From: Xanthobacter sp. NM-59
Lineage (GTDB): Bacteria; Pseudomonadota; Alphaproteobacteria; Rhizobiales; Xanthobacteraceae
Length of the DNA stretch: 64,000 bases
Reading direction: 5' to 3'
Assembly: GCF_021401125.1 (NCBI RefSeq)
Contig: NZ_JACBFQ010000011.1
Coordinates: 62,001 to 126,000, forward strand
The position numbers were made by a program, and so were the translations under genes. Position 1 is the stretch's first letter. Each line of letters starts with the position of its first letter. Under the pieces are notes generated by a model. It saw only the letters and a list, made by a program, of their open reading frames with translations, was not told the DNA's origin and did not search any database. Positions 43,262-54,403 of this stretch are shown piece after piece.

Positions 43262-43811
43262 TCCCGGCCCGACCGAGGAGCCCCGCCTCCGGTGGGCGGG
43301 GTTTCGCCATGGTCATGTCCGCGCGATGTGGCACTCGGACGACATACGACCGACCGTGACCGGCTACCACGGCAGGAGTTGACCCAAGGTGGCCCTCCGG
43401 GCACGGCATCGCGAATGGCCGCTTCGCGCCCCCATGTCGGGCGCTAACACTGCGTTCGCCGATCTCCAAAAGCGGACACTGGCCATACTGCTTGCGAATG
43501 TCTGCTGATTATTTAGGCGCAGGCATTGGTGTTGTGGTCCGCGAAGGGGGAGTAGGAGTTCGATACGGAACGCGACAGCACGAATCTTACCGCCGAGCCG
43601 GGGCAACCCAATGGTGCGGGAGCGACGGCGGGCGGCATGGAGACCATACATATAGCATCGTCGCCCGCCATCGCGCGGCGATGCTGCGGTTGCCAGCGCC
43701 TTGGCTATTGGTCGATCGAACCACTTTTCCCTTGCCTCACAAGGCGACATTAAGCATTCATTAACCGAAAAAGTCCGATCAACGGGGAATCCAGGATCGG
43801 GGGAGTGCGTC
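43262..43811. other. Region between DUF736 copy 2 and restriction operon
   Basis: This 550-bp region includes a clear drop in GC (about 43500-43780) that marks the edge of the restriction cargo. It should contain the hsdM promoter. No gene or RNA is recognised. Confidence 0.45.
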
Positions 43812-45486
43812 GTGCCACGAGGGAGAAAACCGGGGAGCAAGAATAGTGCAACAAAGGCCGTAAAGCCCGGCCCTTCGATAGCTGCAACGCTGTTCGCGGC
43901 GGCCGACAAGCTGCGCGGCAACATGGATGCCGCCGAATATAAGCACGTCGCACTGGGCCTGATCTTCCTAAAGTATATTTCCGACCGTTTCGATGCCCGC
44001 ATGGCTGAGGTCAAGGCGAATCCGGAAGAGGCGTCCCTGCTCGACGATCCCGACGCCGCCCGCGACCTCATCATCAGTGAAGGGATCTTCTTCGTGCCGG
44101 GACGGGCGCGCTGGACCTTCCTCAAGGAGAACGCCACCAGCACCAAGCCGACCATCGGTGAATTGGTCGATCAGGCCATGATCGCCATCGAGGCGGAAAA
44201 CCCCACGCTCAAGGGCGTTCTTACCAAGAACTACGCTCGGCAGGAGCTGGATCAGACCAAGCTGGGCGAAGTGCTGAAACTGATCTCGGACATCAAGTTC
44301 GAGGGTGCGCATCACGGGCAGGACGTGCTGGGTCGCGTTTATGAATACTTCCTCGGCGAGTTCGCCAAGTTGGAGGGCAAGCGCGGGGGGCAGTATTACA
44401 CGGCGGGCTGCGTGGTGAAGCTGCTGGTCGCCATGCTAGAGCCGTTCAAGGGCCGCGTTTACGATCCCTGCTGCGGGTCGGGCGGAATGTTCGTGCAGTC
44501 GGAGCGCTTCGTGGAGGAGCACGCCGGAAAGCACGTTGACCCAAAAAAGGCGCGCGACCAGATCGCCGTCTATGGCCAGGAGAGCAACGCCACCACGTGG
44601 CGGCTCGCCAAGATGAACCTCGCCATCCGAGGCATCGAGGCGAACCTTGGCTCCAAGTGGGCCGACACCTTCCACGAGGACCTGCACAAGGGCCTGATGG
44701 CGAAGTATGTCCTTGCCAATCCGCCCTTCAACGACAGCGACTGGGGGCGGCGACAAGCTGAAGGGTGACGCCCGCTGGCGCTATGGCGTGCCGCCGGCGG
44801 GCAACGCCAACTTCGCTTGGCTCCAGCATATCATCTACCACCTCGCGCCGGATGGCTATGCAGGCGTGGTGCTGGCCAACGGCTCGCTCTCCAGCCAGCA
44901 GTCCGGCGAGGGTGAGATACGCCGCGCGCTGATCGAGGGCATCACGCTTGGCGAGGGCGGGCGGCAAATCCATTACCCCGGCCTGGTCGATTGCATCGTG
45001 GCGCTGCCGGGCCAGCTCTTCTCCACAACGCAGATACCTGTCTGCCTGTGGTTCCTCACCCGCGACAAGTCGAACGGCCTCTCGCGCGACAAGAAGCTGC
45101 GCGATCGGACGAACGACATCCTGTTTATCGATGCGCGGGGCCTCGGCACCATGGTCTCGCGCACCCTGAAGGAGCTGACCAGCGAGGGCGAAGCCAACGA
45201 CATCCACAAGATCGCCGACACCTATCATGCGTGGCGAGAGGTCGGCGGGCACTATCAGGACGTGCCCGGCTTCGCCAAGTCCGCCACGCTCCAGGAGGTG
45301 GCGGCGCAGAGCTACGTGCTCACGCCGGGGCGTTATGTCGGCACCGAAGCAACGGAGGAGGACGAGGAGGGCTTCGACGCCAAGATGACGCGGCTCACCA
45401 ACGCCCTGCGGGAGCAGATGGCCGAGGGTGCGAAGCTGGACGAGAGCATTCGCAAGGCACTGGCAGGGGTCGGCCATGGCTGGTGA
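43812..45486 (+). pseudogene. hsdM: Type I restriction-modification methylase subunit, frameshifted
   Basis: HsdM methylates adenine in both strands of the HsdS-defined target and is needed for restriction too. The first frame (GTG 43812, GGGGGAG upstream) covers the N-terminal HsdM domain, the AdoMet motif [10 protein letters not shown] and the catalytic N-P-P-F-N-D-S-D-W. It then shifts at a run of five G (44743-44747) and stops. The remainder ([14 protein letters not shown] onward) continues in the next frame to TGA 45486. Removing one G restores a full protein of about 557 aa. It may be a real mutation, a sequencing error or rarely bypassed by slippage. Confidence 0.9.
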
Positions 45487-46768
45487 GTGGAGAGCTACGA
45501 CGCTTGGCGACTGCGTCCGTTTCGTGTCTGGGGGTACCCCGTCGAAGAGCAATGACGAGTTCTGGGGAGGTAACATCCCTTGGGTCTCGGCAAAGGACAT
45601 GAAGACGTTCTGGGTCGACGAGACCGAGGATTTGTTGACGGCTCAGGGAGCGGCAGCTTCGACGTTTCTTGCCCCTGAGGGGAGTACGCTTCTGCTTGTT
45701 CGGGGCATGACGCTGCACAATGACATCCCTATTGTCCGTGTGCGACAGGCGTCGACCTACAACCAAGATGTGAAAGCCGTCCTGCCCAAGCCTGACGTGC
45801 TTCCTGACTACGTGCCGTACCTCTTGCTCGGCCATAAGGCCACTCTGAGTGAAAAGGTCGACGCCGCTGGGCATGGCACGGGGCGTCTGGCTCTCGATGC
45901 GTTGTTGTCCATACCGGTGCTGTTGCCACGCCGGGCGGAGCAAACCGATATCGCTAACCTACTCGGCTCCCTCGACAACAAGATCGAGCTAAACCGGCGC
46001 ATGGCGGCGACGCTGGAGGAGATGGCGCGGGCGCTGTTCAAGAGCTGGTTCGTGGATTTCGACCCCATCCGCGCCAAGGCCGAGGGCCGCGACCCCGGCC
46101 TCCCCGCCGCCACCGCCGCCCTGTTTCCGGATAGATTCGGCGAGGACGGCCTGCCGATGGGGTGGCAAGAGAGGCCATTCGGCGATGTCTTCGAGATCAG
46201 GGGCGGCAACACGCCGAGCACCGACGAGGCGCGATACTGGGGTGGGGATCATTGCTGGGCGACACCCAAGGACCTCTCGCCGCTCAAGTCGCCTGTGCTG
46301 CTGGGAACCGACAGGACGCTAACGGATGACGGCGTAGCGGTGGTCAACTCTGGTCTGCTGCCTGCTGGTTCGGTCCTCATCTCGACCCGTGCTCCTATCG
46401 GCTATCTTGCCTTTGCCACATGTTCCGTCGCGATCAATCAAGGCATGGCAGGAATTGTCGGCAAGGAGCTGTCTACGGCGTTTGCGTGGCTCTGGTGCAC
46501 CGCCAACATCGACACTTTCCTTGCCGTCGCAGGCGGTTCGACTTTCTCCGAGATCAGCAAGGGCACGCTTCGCAAGTTGCCAATGGTTGTGCCGACTGCT
46601 GACGTTTCAGAGGCCTTCGCCGCATGTGTCGATCCCATGGTGACGCGTCTGGTCGAACTTGCGCGCGAGAGTGACCGCCTCGCGATGTTGCGCGACGCCC
46701 TTCTCCCCCGGCTGATCTCGGGCGAGCTGCGGATAAAGGACGGTGCTGCCAAAGGGGAGGCAGCGTGA
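45476..46768 (+). CDS. hsdS: Type I restriction-modification specificity subunit
   Basis: HsdS recognises the split DNA target. The 430-aa protein has two target-recognition domains. The first is about residues 1-180 ([19 protein letters not shown]). The second is about 220-395 ([19 protein letters not shown]). Each is followed by a conserved helical spacer ([13 protein letters not shown] and [12 protein letters not shown]). ATG 45476 overlaps the hsdM end by 11 nt. The recognition sequence cannot be read from sequence alone. Confidence 0.95.
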   Translation: MAGEWRATTLGDCVRFVSGGTPSKSNDEFWGGNIPWVSAKDMKTFWVDETEDLLTAQGAAASTFLAPEGSTLLLVRGMTLHNDIPIVRVRQASTYNQDVKAVLPKPDVLPDYVPYLLLGHKATLSEKVDAAGHGTGRLALDALLSIPVLLPRRAEQTDIANLLGSLDNKIELNRRMAATLEEMARALFKSWFVDFDPIRAKAEGRDPGLPAATAALFPDRFGEDGLPMGWQERPFGDVFEIRGGNTPSTDEARYWGGDHCWATPKDLSPLKSPVLLGTDRTLTDDGVAVVNSGLLPAGSVLISTRAPIGYLAFATCSVAINQGMAGIVGKELSTAFAWLWCTANIDTFLAVAGGSTFSEISKGTLRKLPMVVPTADVSEAFAACVDPMVTRLVELARESDRLAMLRDALLPRLISGELRIKDGAAKGEAA

Positions 46769-47454
46769 CCTATCGCCTCCAATTACTGCATGCGCTGATC
46801 GAGGCCCACCCTGACAGGGCCGGACGATTGAAGGTGCACGTCGAGGCGTTGGAGACAACAATCTCGGGTGAACCCGAGCGGTGCCTGGAGCGGGTGCGCG
46901 CACTTTTCGAGGCCACGTATCATACCATTGCTCCAAAGCTGGGGTTGGGCTCTGTGGCCGGAGAAGACTTCCCCGCCCAGAACAGTAGGGTCATCAATGC
47001 CCTCGACTTCACCTTGGACGGGCACCCTGACGCCGACAAAATCGGCAAGGCCATCCGCAAACTCGTCGGCAGCATGAATGGGACTGTCGGAGCACTGGCC
47101 GAGCTGAGCAACATTAGCGGCATGCGTCATGGCGGCTCCTTCGACTGGAGGACGTTGCAGCGCCAGCACGCAGTCATGCTGGGCGGCCTTTGTGATACCC
47201 TTGTCAGCTTCCTTTTCGATGCAGCATGGAGCCGGGAGGCCGCCACTGAAGCGAACACGCCGAAGTATGGCGACTACGCCGAGTTCGACGGCTATCTCGA
47301 CGCTGAGCACGATTTGGTTGAGGTCGCAGGAGCGTCTTTTGAACCCAGCCGGGTGCTTTTTCTGCTAGATCGTACCATCTATGATGCTGTTCGTGTGGAG
47401 TGGGAAGTTGCCCAGACTGCTGAGCAGGAAGCGGATGAGGGGGCCGCCGCATGA
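46765..47454 (+). CDS. Abortive infection family protein (Abi_C-like) in restriction operon
   Basis: This 229-aa protein has a C-terminal half resembling the abortive-infection C-terminal domain (Abi_C). L-A-E-L-S-N-I-S-G-M-R-H-G-G-S-F-D-W carries the typical R-H-G motif near residues 111-128. Such proteins are linked to phage defence by growth arrest or cell death, with an HEPN-like RNase fold suspected in relatives. GTG 46765 overlaps the hsdS stop by 4 nt (GTGA), so it is translated with hsdS. Being between hsdS and hsdR suggests co-regulation with restriction, possibly as back-up when restriction fails. Confidence 0.8.
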   Translation: MTYRLQLLHALIEAHPDRAGRLKVHVEALETTISGEPERCLERVRALFEATYHTIAPKLGLGSVAGEDFPAQNSRVINALDFTLDGHPDADKIGKAIRKLVGSMNGTVGALAELSNISGMRHGGSFDWRTLQRQHAVMLGGLCDTLVSFLFDAAWSREAATEANTPKYGDYAEFDGYLDAEHDLVEVAGASFEPSRVLFLLDRTIYDAVRVEWEVAQTAEQEADEGAAA

Positions 47455-48611
47455 CGCGCGCCGCCGTCAGACCCGAGATGTTGCGCTGGGCGCGTGAGCG
47501 CGCAGGTGTGATGACGGCTGAAGAGTTGACGGGGCGCTTCCCGAAGCTCCCGGAGTGGGAAGCGGGTGACACAAGGCCAACGCTGAAACAGCTGGAGGAC
47601 TTCGCCCGCGCCGTGCATGTGCCGGTGGGCTACCTGTTTCTCCCCACCCCGCCGGACGAGCCGCTGCCGATCCCGGACTTCCGCACCCATGACGGGCGAG
47701 GCGTGCGCCGCGCCAGCCCGAACCTGCTCGACATGCTCTACGCCTGTCAGGAGCGGCAGGGATGGTATCGCGAGTTCTCACTTGCCAGCCGTATGCCCGA
47801 CGCCGACTTCGTGGCGAGCGCCACGCTTGACCAGCGCCCCGAGGAGGTTGCGGCGGTGATGGCGCAACGTCTCGGCTTCGATCTTGCTGCCCGCGCCGCC
47901 TGCCGGACCTGGGAGGAGGCATTGCGCCTCTTTATCGGACAGGCCGAGAAGCTCGGCGTGCTTGTGATGATCAGTGGCATCGTGCTGTCCAACACCCACC
48001 GCGCCCTCGACCCGCAGGAGTTCCGAGGCTTCGCGTTGGTCGATCGCCGTGCGCCGCTCATCTTCATCAACGGGGCCGATAGCAAGTCCGGCCAGATGTT
48101 CACTCTCGCCCATGAGCTGGCGCATCTGTGGCTGGGGGCTTCCGCCCTTTCCGATGTCACGCCCGCGAGCCTGAACGGGCATCGCCGGGAAGAGGTGTGG
48201 TGCAACGCTGTCGCAGCGGAGCTGCTGGTGCCGCTAGCGGCTTTCCGCTTGGCCGTGCAGCCCGGTGAAGCCACTCACGTGGCAATGCAGCGTCTCGCGC
48301 GGCAGTTCAAGGTCAGCACGCTGGTGATTTTGCGGCGGCTTCTTGATGCAGGTGTCATCACGCGTGATGCATTCGGGCAGGCATGGGCCATGGAGCGTGA
48401 ACGTCTCCGCGCATTGGCCGAAGCCGCGGGGTCCGGTGGCGGCGACTTCTACCGAACAACCCTGTCCCGCGTCGGCAGACGCTTCGCTCGTGCGCTGGTC
48501 GAGAGCACGCTGGAGGGCCAGACCCTCTATCGTGACGCCTTCCGCATGTTGGGAGTCGCTAAAACCGAGACCTTCAACACGATCGGTCGTGAGGTGGGGG
48601 CGATGCTTTGA
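47451..48611 (+). CDS. XRE-type HTH/ImmA-IrrE metallopeptidase
   Basis: This is a 386-aa protein. An N-terminal helix-turn-helix-like segment (L-R-W-A-R-E-R-A-G, then L-E-D-F-A-R-A-V-H-V-P) is followed by an ImmA/IrrE zinc-peptidase domain. That domain has T-L-A-H-E-L-A-H-L-W-L-G (metal His221/His225) and a downstream Glu-rich W-C-N-A-V-A-A-E-L-L-V-P. ImmA/IrrE enzymes cleave repressors or antitoxins. This HTH-peptidase form often pairs with a DUF4411 gene, as here, in what is thought to be a toxin-antitoxin-like unit. ATGA overlap with the Abi_C-like gene couples translation. Confidence 0.9.
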   Translation: MTRAAVRPEMLRWARERAGVMTAEELTGRFPKLPEWEAGDTRPTLKQLEDFARAVHVPVGYLFLPTPPDEPLPIPDFRTHDGRGVRRASPNLLDMLYACQERQGWYREFSLASRMPDADFVASATLDQRPEEVAAVMAQRLGFDLAARAACRTWEEALRLFIGQAEKLGVLVMISGIVLSNTHRALDPQEFRGFALVDRRAPLIFINGADSKSGQMFTLAHELAHLWLGASALSDVTPASLNGHRREEVWCNAVAAELLVPLAAFRLAVQPGEATHVAMQRLARQFKVSTLVILRRLLDAGVITRDAFGQAWAMERERLRALAEAAGSGGGDFYRTTLSRVGRRFARALVESTLEGQTLYRDAFRMLGVAKTETFNTIGREVGAML

Positions 48612-49111
48612 TGCGCTACCTGCTGGACACCAACATTTTCATCCAAGCACGCAACCTGCACTATGGCTTCGACTTCTGCCCGGCCTTCTGGGAATGGCTC
48701 GTTGCCCAGAACGCGGCGGGCTTGGTCGGCAGTATCGACAAGGTCTCCGACGAATTGGTTGCAGGTAGCGACGACCTTGCCGAATGGGCGAGGGCGCGGG
48801 GCGACGCCTTCTTCGTGCCACCTGATGATTCGGTTGTTCCTGCGCTGGGGCGCGTGAGTGCTTGGGCAACAGCGCAGGCCTACGAGCGCGCAGCCATCGC
48901 AACGTTCCTACAGGTTGCTGATTACTGGCTCGTCTCCCATGCTCTTGCGCACCGTTGCACTGTAGTTACTCATGAGGTGCCAGCGGACACGGTTCGCAAG
49001 ATCAAGATACCCAACGCCTGCATTGGGCTGACTGTATCCTGCATCAGTCCCTACGAGATGCTCCGGCGCGAGCGCGCCCGCTTCGTGCTCGGTCGACCGG
49101 AGGGCACATGA
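48611..49111 (+). CDS. DUF4411 family PIN-like protein
   Basis: This is a 166-aa protein of the DUF4411 family. Its N-terminus, [14 protein letters not shown], has the PIN-like metal-binding Asp6. It is followed by F-W-E-W-L and later [10 protein letters not shown]. The fold predicts a ribonuclease. ATG 48611 overlaps the peptidase stop by one base (TGATG), and its own stop overlaps hsdR by 4 nt. The adjacent HTH-ImmA protein is the likely partner or regulator. Toxicity has to be inferred from the family. Confidence 0.87.
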   Translation: MRYLLDTNIFIQARNLHYGFDFCPAFWEWLVAQNAAGLVGSIDKVSDELVAGSDDLAEWARARGDAFFVPPDDSVVPALGRVSAWATAQAYERAAIATFLQVADYWLVSHALAHRCTVVTHEVPADTVRKIKIPNACIGLTVSCISPYEMLRRERARFVLGRPEGT

Positions 49112-52100
49112 GCGACACTTACCCTACGCCTCCCGACCGCCACCGCATGGAATTGGCCGAGGAAGCCGTCGAGTTGGCGGCGCTCTCGTGGTTCGAGTTG
49201 CTTGGCTGGCGGAGCGTGCCGGGTGACTATCTCGCACCGGATGGGTCTATGGGTGCGCGGGCAGACTACCGCGAAGCGATCCTAGAACCTGAACTGCGCA
49301 GCGCCATTGCCTCGCTGAACCCCGAGGCAACCGCCGACATGGTCAATTCGGCAGTGCTCAAGATCAAGGCGTCGCAGAGCCAGGACCTTATCGAGAACAA
49401 CCGCCTGTTCCACCCGTTCCTCGTCAGCGGCGTGCCGGTCGAGGTGAACGAGAAGGGGATCACGCGCACCATTGGTATCAAGATCATCGATCAGGAGAGC
49501 CCAGGGGCCAACCGGCTGCTGGTTGCCAACCAGTTCATCGTGAAGGGTGAGAAGGGCATGGTGCGCGCGGACGTCACTGTGTTCATCAACGGCCTGCCGG
49601 TAGCGGTTCTCGAGTTGAAGAGCCCATCGGACGCCTCCGCGACACTGGAGAAGGCTCACAGCCAGTTGACGACCTACAAGACGAGGGCGCCGGAGCTGAT
49701 GCGCACCAACCAGGTGCTTGTGATCAGCGACGGCAGCAACGCACGCATCGGGTCACTAACAGCTCAACTGGACCGCTTCGCCCCATGGAGGACGATTGAC
49801 GGTGTGGGCATTGATGACGCTGGGCGCTCTGAACTTGAAGTTCTGATCCGTGGCGTGTTCGCGCCCGAGCGCTTTATCGAGCTGATTTGCGACTTCATCG
49901 CTTTCGAGATCAAGGACGGCACGGTCAAGTCCAAGAAGCTCGCCGCCTATCACCAATTCCATGCCGTGCGGAAGGCTCTCGCTTCGACCCTAGCCGCGTC
50001 CCAGTCCGGCAGCCGTAAGGGCGGCGTCGTCTGGCATACGCAGGGTTCGGGGAAGTCGTTGACCATGCTGTTCTTCGTGAGGCAGCTCCAGCTTGCTAAG
50101 GCGCTGAGGAACCCCACCATCGTGCTCGTGACAGACCGCAACGACCTCGACGACCAGCTCTTCGGCACGTTCGCAGATCATAGCGCAGCCCTTCGCATGA
50201 CGCCCTTGCAGGCAGAGACGTCGGAAGAGATGCGCCGCTTGCTTGCAGTCGATATCGGTGGTCTGGTCTTCACGACCATCCAGCGCTTCAGGGGCGAGGA
50301 CGGCTCGCACCCCCTCCTCACCGACCGCAGCAATGTAATCGTCATCGCCGACGAGGCGCACCGCACACAATACGGCTTCAAGAAGCGCTACGTGGAGCGC
50401 GACGGCGGCGTGCGGGAGGCTGTGGGATTTGCTGACTACCTCAGGCAAGCACTCCCTCAAGCCACAGTCGTGGGCTTCACAGGTACGCCAATCGAAGAAC
50501 GGGACCGAGATACCTACGGCACGTTCGGGGATGTCATCGATACTTACGACATGACCCGTGCCGTGCAGGACAACGCAACGGTCCCGATCTATTACACCGC
50601 TCGACTTGCCCGTCTGCACCTAGCCCTAGATGACGGCGAACGAGCGCAGCTTGATGCGCTGGCTGAAGAACTGGCCGAAGGGGATGATGCTGCCGTGGAG
50701 CGCATCAAGGGCAAGCTCGCACGGTTCGAGGAGGTCGTGGGCGCACCTGAGCGCGTCGCCCAGATCGCAGCTGACGTGGTAGAACACTTCGATACGCGGC
50801 GCGATGCCATGGCAGGTGGCAAGGGAATGATAGTGGCGGTGAGCCGCCGTGTTGCTGTGATGCTCTATGACGAGATCGCCAAGCTCCGACCCAATTGGGT
50901 TTCAGCCGATACCAGCGACGACAAGTCGGGCCTCATGAAGGTGGTGATTACAGGCAACCGTGCGGACGATCCCCAACCGCTGCAACCCCACTTGCGAACC
51001 AAAGCCCGGCTGGAAGCACTGGCGACTCGGTTTAAGGACCCCTCGTCCGGATTCGATCTCGTGATCGTTCGTGACATGTGGTTAACCGGGTTCGACGCGC
51101 CATCCCTGCACACACTGTATATCGACAAGCCGATGCGTGGTCATGGCCTGATGCAGGCGATTGCGCGGGTCAACAGGGTCTGGGGCGACAAGCCCGGCGG
51201 GTTAGTGGTCGATTATCTGGGGATCGGTGCAGAGTTGAAAGCGGCCTTGGATAAATATACCCAAGGCGACCGCGACCAAGTGCGCATGGACCCTAATGAA
51301 GCCGCGCGTCAAGCACTCACTCTGCTTGAAGGTGCATTGGCGCTGCTGGATGGCGTTGACTGGAAGAATTTTTTCTCTACACCACCAACCACACGCCTGA
51401 CGATCCTCAAGCAATGCCTCGAACACTTGCTGGCGACAGGCAGACGTGATGTCTTTATCGAGACGGGGTTCAAGCTGGAAGTGGCCTATGCGATCAGCGC
51501 GGGCGACGACCGGGTCATGGAGCGCGCGCACGAGATTGCAATGGTCGTGGCGCTGCGGGCAAACTTGGCGAAGTACACAATGGGCGCGGGACGGAGCCGC
51601 GCTACGGTGGAGCGCGACATCCGACAGCTGCTGTCGAAGGCGGTAATGGCGGACGGTATCCTTGACGTGTTCAAATCCGCAGGGCTGGAGCAACCGGACC
51701 TCTCCATCTTCTCAGACGAGTTTCTTGCCGAGGTACGCGGCACCAAGCAGAAGAACCTCGCTGTCGAGACGTTGCGGCGCCTGCTCGCCGATGAGATCAA
51801 GGCCAACGCCCGGACCAACATCGTCCAGTCTCAGAAGTTGAGCGAGCGCTTGGATGAGGCACTCCGCAAGTACCACAACCGTGCCGTCGACAGTGTGCAG
51901 GTCATTGAGGAGTTGATCGCGCTCGCAAATGACATCAGAGCCCATGTAGTGCGGGCGGCTGAATTAGGGTTGTCTCAGGAAGAAGTAGCCTTCTATGAGG
52001 CGCTGGCCGAAAATGGATCGGCGCGAGAATTGATGGCCCATGATACGTTGCGCACGCTGGCAAAGCTCTTGGTGGAGACTATCCGTGCATCGGCGACCAT

Positions 52101-52251
52101 AGACTGGATCCGCAAAGAAGGTGTTCGCGCCAAGATGCGTATTGAGGTGCGGAAGCTGCTCGCTCGCTATGGCTATCCACCAGACCTCCAAAAGACTGCG
52201 GTCGACTTGGTTGTTCGCCAAGCCGAGGCTATCGCTGTCGACTGGGGTTAA
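49108..52251 (+). CDS. hsdR: Type I restriction endonuclease subunit R
   Basis: HsdR translocates DNA and cuts at a distance from unmethylated sites. The 1047-aa protein has an N-terminal nuclease domain with a PD-(D/E)xK-like V-A-V-L-E-L-K-S-P near residue 170. A superfamily 2 motor follows: Walker A H-T-Q-G-S-G-K-S near 310, D-E-A-H near 415, G-F-T-G-T-P, then [11 protein letters not shown] helical C-terminal domain completes it. It appears intact. It is the last of six overlapping genes. If hsdM is truly broken, active HsdR would be unable to assemble into a modifying complex. Confidence 0.96.
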   Translation: MSDTYPTPPDRHRMELAEEAVELAALSWFELLGWRSVPGDYLAPDGSMGARADYREAILEPELRSAIASLNPEATADMVNSAVLKIKASQSQDLIENNRLFHPFLVSGVPVEVNEKGITRTIGIKIIDQESPGANRLLVANQFIVKGEKGMVRADVTVFINGLPVAVLELKSPSDASATLEKAHSQLTTYKTRAPELMRTNQVLVISDGSNARIGSLTAQLDRFAPWRTIDGVGIDDAGRSELEVLIRGVFAPERFIELICDFIAFEIKDGTVKSKKLAAYHQFHAVRKALASTLAASQSGSRKGGVVWHTQGSGKSLTMLFFVRQLQLAKALRNPTIVLVTDRNDLDDQLFGTFADHSAALRMTPLQAETSEEMRRLLAVDIGGLVFTTIQRFRGEDGSHPLLTDRSNVIVIADEAHRTQYGFKKRYVERDGGVREAVGFADYLRQALPQATVVGFTGTPIEERDRDTYGTFGDVIDTYDMTRAVQDNATVPIYYTARLARLHLALDDGERAQLDALAEELAEGDDAAVERIKGKLARFEEVVGAPERVAQIAADVVEHFDTRRDAMAGGKGMIVAVSRRVAVMLYDEIAKLRPNWVSADTSDDKSGLMKVVITGNRADDPQPLQPHLRTKARLEALATRFKDPSSGFDLVIVRDMWLTGFDAPSLHTLYIDKPMRGHGLMQAIARVNRVWGDKPGGLVVDYLGIGAELKAALDKYTQGDRDQVRMDPNEAARQALTLLEGALALLDGVDWKNFFSTPPTTRLTILKQCLEHLLATGRRDVFIETGFKLEVAYAISAGDDRVMERAHEIAMVVALRANLAKYTMGAGRSRATVERDIRQLLSKAVMADGILDVFKSAGLEQPDLSIFSDEFLAEVRGTKQKNLAVETLRRLLADEIKANARTNIVQSQKLSERLDEALRKYHNRAVDSVQVIEELIALANDIRAHVVRAAELGLSQEEVAFYEALAENGSARELMAHDTLRTLAKLLVETIRASATIDWIRKEGVRAKMRIEVRKLLARYGYPPDLQKTAVDLVVRQAEAIAVDWG

Positions 52252-52901
52252 AGCTGTGCATCGCTGTATAACCTAACTTCGCCCCAAAAAAACTCTGTTG
52301 TGAGCATTGCTTCAAGTCCAGCTTGTTCATCCGAGCGCCACAGCGAAAACATAGTGATCATCGCTATCCGTCGTGGCCCGCTGGAGGAGATTCGAACTGC
52401 ACCTGCGTGGCTCGAACGCACCGCGCAAGTCTGCTTTCTCAGCCCTGCTATCCAAAACCGGCCAGTCCGCTCCCGGCCCCAAACCGGTCATTCGTAATAG
52501 CCGCTGCGAACGTCTCCTCCTGGCGCACCCAGCCCGTTAAGCGGGGGCAGATCTGGAACCCAAGAGGGCGCTCGGATTATTCCGATCGCCTGAAGACGCT
52601 GCGGCGAGCTGCGCTCCGGTTGCTCTGATCGGCTGCGGACGCAGCCTTGCCGATCGCGAGGGGAAGCCAAGGGGCCTTGCCCCTTTCTCCCCTCAAGCGC
52701 CGCCTGCGCATGGCAGGGCCGCCGGCGCGCAGGACGGTCCGTGACCATCATGCTTCCGACCACCGTCGTGCCGTCCCGCTCGCCGTGGCAGCCCGGCCGT
52801 GCTCGCCGGCACTTGTCCCCTCCCATTCCTGCGCGCTCACGCGCCCCCGGAAGACATGTCGGGGGACATGCCTTCGGCAGTGAGGGGAAAGGAGCAGGAC
52901 A
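52252..52901. other. Intergenic region upstream of DUF932 gene
   Basis: These 650 bp end the restriction cargo and return to high GC. They include the DUF932 leader with the CATGTC hairpin. A T-loop-like sequence on the minus strand (near 52392-52420) does not fold as a tRNA. No gene is supported. Confidence 0.45.
52855..52870 (+). promoter_or_regulatory. CATGTC hairpin in leader, copy 2
   Basis: CATGTC-GGGG-GACATG lies 32 nt before the DUF932 start, at the same distance as the copy at 41214-41229 from its start codon. The leaders also share the upstream CCGCCTGC.CATGGC.GGGCCGC block. Confidence 0.5.
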
Positions 52902-54101
52902 ATGAACATCATCAGCACCGGCGCCAACCATGGGCAGGCGGTTTCTGAGGGTTTCCGTGTGGACGTCTCGCGCGGCGAGCGGATCGGCCGGGTGTCGTCG
53001 GAATGGTTCTCACGCCCCGACGACGAGCGCTTTCTGTCCCTCACGGAGCTTTACGATGCGGTGAAGGCCCGGGCGGATCGCGCCACGGCTCGAACCGTGG
53101 AAAGCCGGGCCGTACGCGTGGAGGCGAGCCGGGAGGATGCCGAGCGGCTGTTCCTCATCTTTCCGGGACAAGAGGCGCCTGTTGCCCCGACCCATTGGAG
53201 CTTCGGCCAGTTGTGCAGCCTTGTTGGCGTCCCCGCCGCCTACATGCGGCAGCTTCCCGCCCCGCTCGCCGGCATCAATCTGCAGCATGGCTTGCTGTCG
53301 CACCGAACCGAGCTTGTGAAGACGCTGGAGGCGGACGACGGCCGCGTCGAGCTTCGCGCCGTGACCGGGCCGGACTATGGTCGAATCTGGGACCATGAGC
53401 TTGTCGGCGCCGTCATGAAGATCGCCGGCAACGGCACGGGCGACACCCTGTGGAAGGTCCCGGGGGTGCTGGATTGGGCCACCATGACGCACAACCCCCT
53501 CGTGGACATCACCAAGGACACGACCACCCTTTATGCCAGCGACCGCGACGTGTTCCTGTTCCTCGTGGACGATACTCACCCCATCGAGGCCGGGCGCCTG
53601 CCGAACGGGGAGCCGGATTTGTACTTCCGGGGCTTCTATTGTTGGAACTCGGAAGTCGGCAGCAAGACGCTGGGCATCGCGTCTTTCTATCTCCGGGCGG
53701 TTTGCATGAACCGCAACCTGTGGGGCGTGGAGGGCTTCGAGGAAATCACCATCCGGCACAGCAAGTTTGCCGCACAGCGTTTCGCCCATGAGGCGGCACC
53801 CGCCCTTACGCGTTTCGCCCAGTCCTCCCCGGCGCCATTCGTGGCCGGCATCAAGGCGGCCCGCGAGCGCATCGTCGCCCGCACCGACGAGGACCGGGAA
53901 ACCTTCCTGCGCCGGCGCGGCTTCTCCAAGACCGAAACCGGAAAGATCATCGAGACCGTGTTGCGGGAGGAGGGCCGCCCGCCGGAAAGCCTGTTCGACT
54001 TCGTGCAGGGCTTGACGGCCCATGCCCGCACCAAGCCCCATCAGGATGGCCGGCTTGAACTGGAGGCGAAGGCGAAGAATTTGCTTGAGCGGGCAGCATA
54101 G
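52902..54101 (+). CDS. DUF932 domain protein
   Basis: This is a 399-aa protein of the DUF932 family (phage/plasmid-like protein). These proteins are common on conjugative elements and phages; a role in protecting or processing element DNA is suspected but unproven. Family features are the central W-S-F-G-Q-L-C-S-L-V-G-V-P-A-A-Y-M-R-Q-L-P, the strand-rich region, and F-Y-L-R-A-V-C-M-N-R-N-L-W-G-V. AAAGGAGCAGG lies 4-6 nt before ATG 52902. It follows the restriction cargo and precedes the IS-disrupted regulator. Confidence 0.9.
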   Translation: MNIISTGANHGQAVSEGFRVDVSRGERIGRVSSEWFSRPDDERFLSLTELYDAVKARADRATARTVESRAVRVEASREDAERLFLIFPGQEAPVAPTHWSFGQLCSLVGVPAAYMRQLPAPLAGINLQHGLLSHRTELVKTLEADDGRVELRAVTGPDYGRIWDHELVGAVMKIAGNGTGDTLWKVPGVLDWATMTHNPLVDITKDTTTLYASDRDVFLFLVDDTHPIEAGRLPNGEPDLYFRGFYCWNSEVGSKTLGIASFYLRAVCMNRNLWGVEGFEEITIRHSKFAAQRFAHEAAPALTRFAQSSPAPFVAGIKAARERIVARTDEDRETFLRRRGFSKTETGKIIETVLREEGRPPESLFDFVQGLTAHARTKPHQDGRLELEAKAKNLLERAA

Positions 54102-54403
54102 ACACCAAAGTCGCGTGGCCGATCATCGGCTGCGCGACTTTCCGCATCCGGGAGTTTCCGCCGATCCGTCAATTCGGATCGGCCGCGTGCGGAGGAGACG
54201 GTCCGCGGCTCGCCGGGCTATGCCCGGCTCGCAAAACCCACGCACTGTTGTCCCAACAGGCATGGCGCCGATCCGAATCCCTAGTATATTGGGTGGAAAG
54301 GATGCGAGGCGGCCGGCGACTTCTCCCGCATGGAACTGCGGGAGCGAGTGGCGAGAAACCTGCGCCGCCTTGGCCTGCCCCGATTGAGTGGTCCAGTTTA
54401 ATC

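Noticed and set aside
44743-44747. Phase-variable switch in hsdM
   Set aside because: A five-G run is too short to propose slippage as a switch without read evidence; kept only as a frameshift.
52370-52470. tRNA-like T-loop motifs (TTCGAAT, TTCGAGC) on the minus strand after hsdR
   Set aside because: No complementary acceptor or anticodon arm can be formed and the T-stem bases mismatch, so I do not call a tRNA here.
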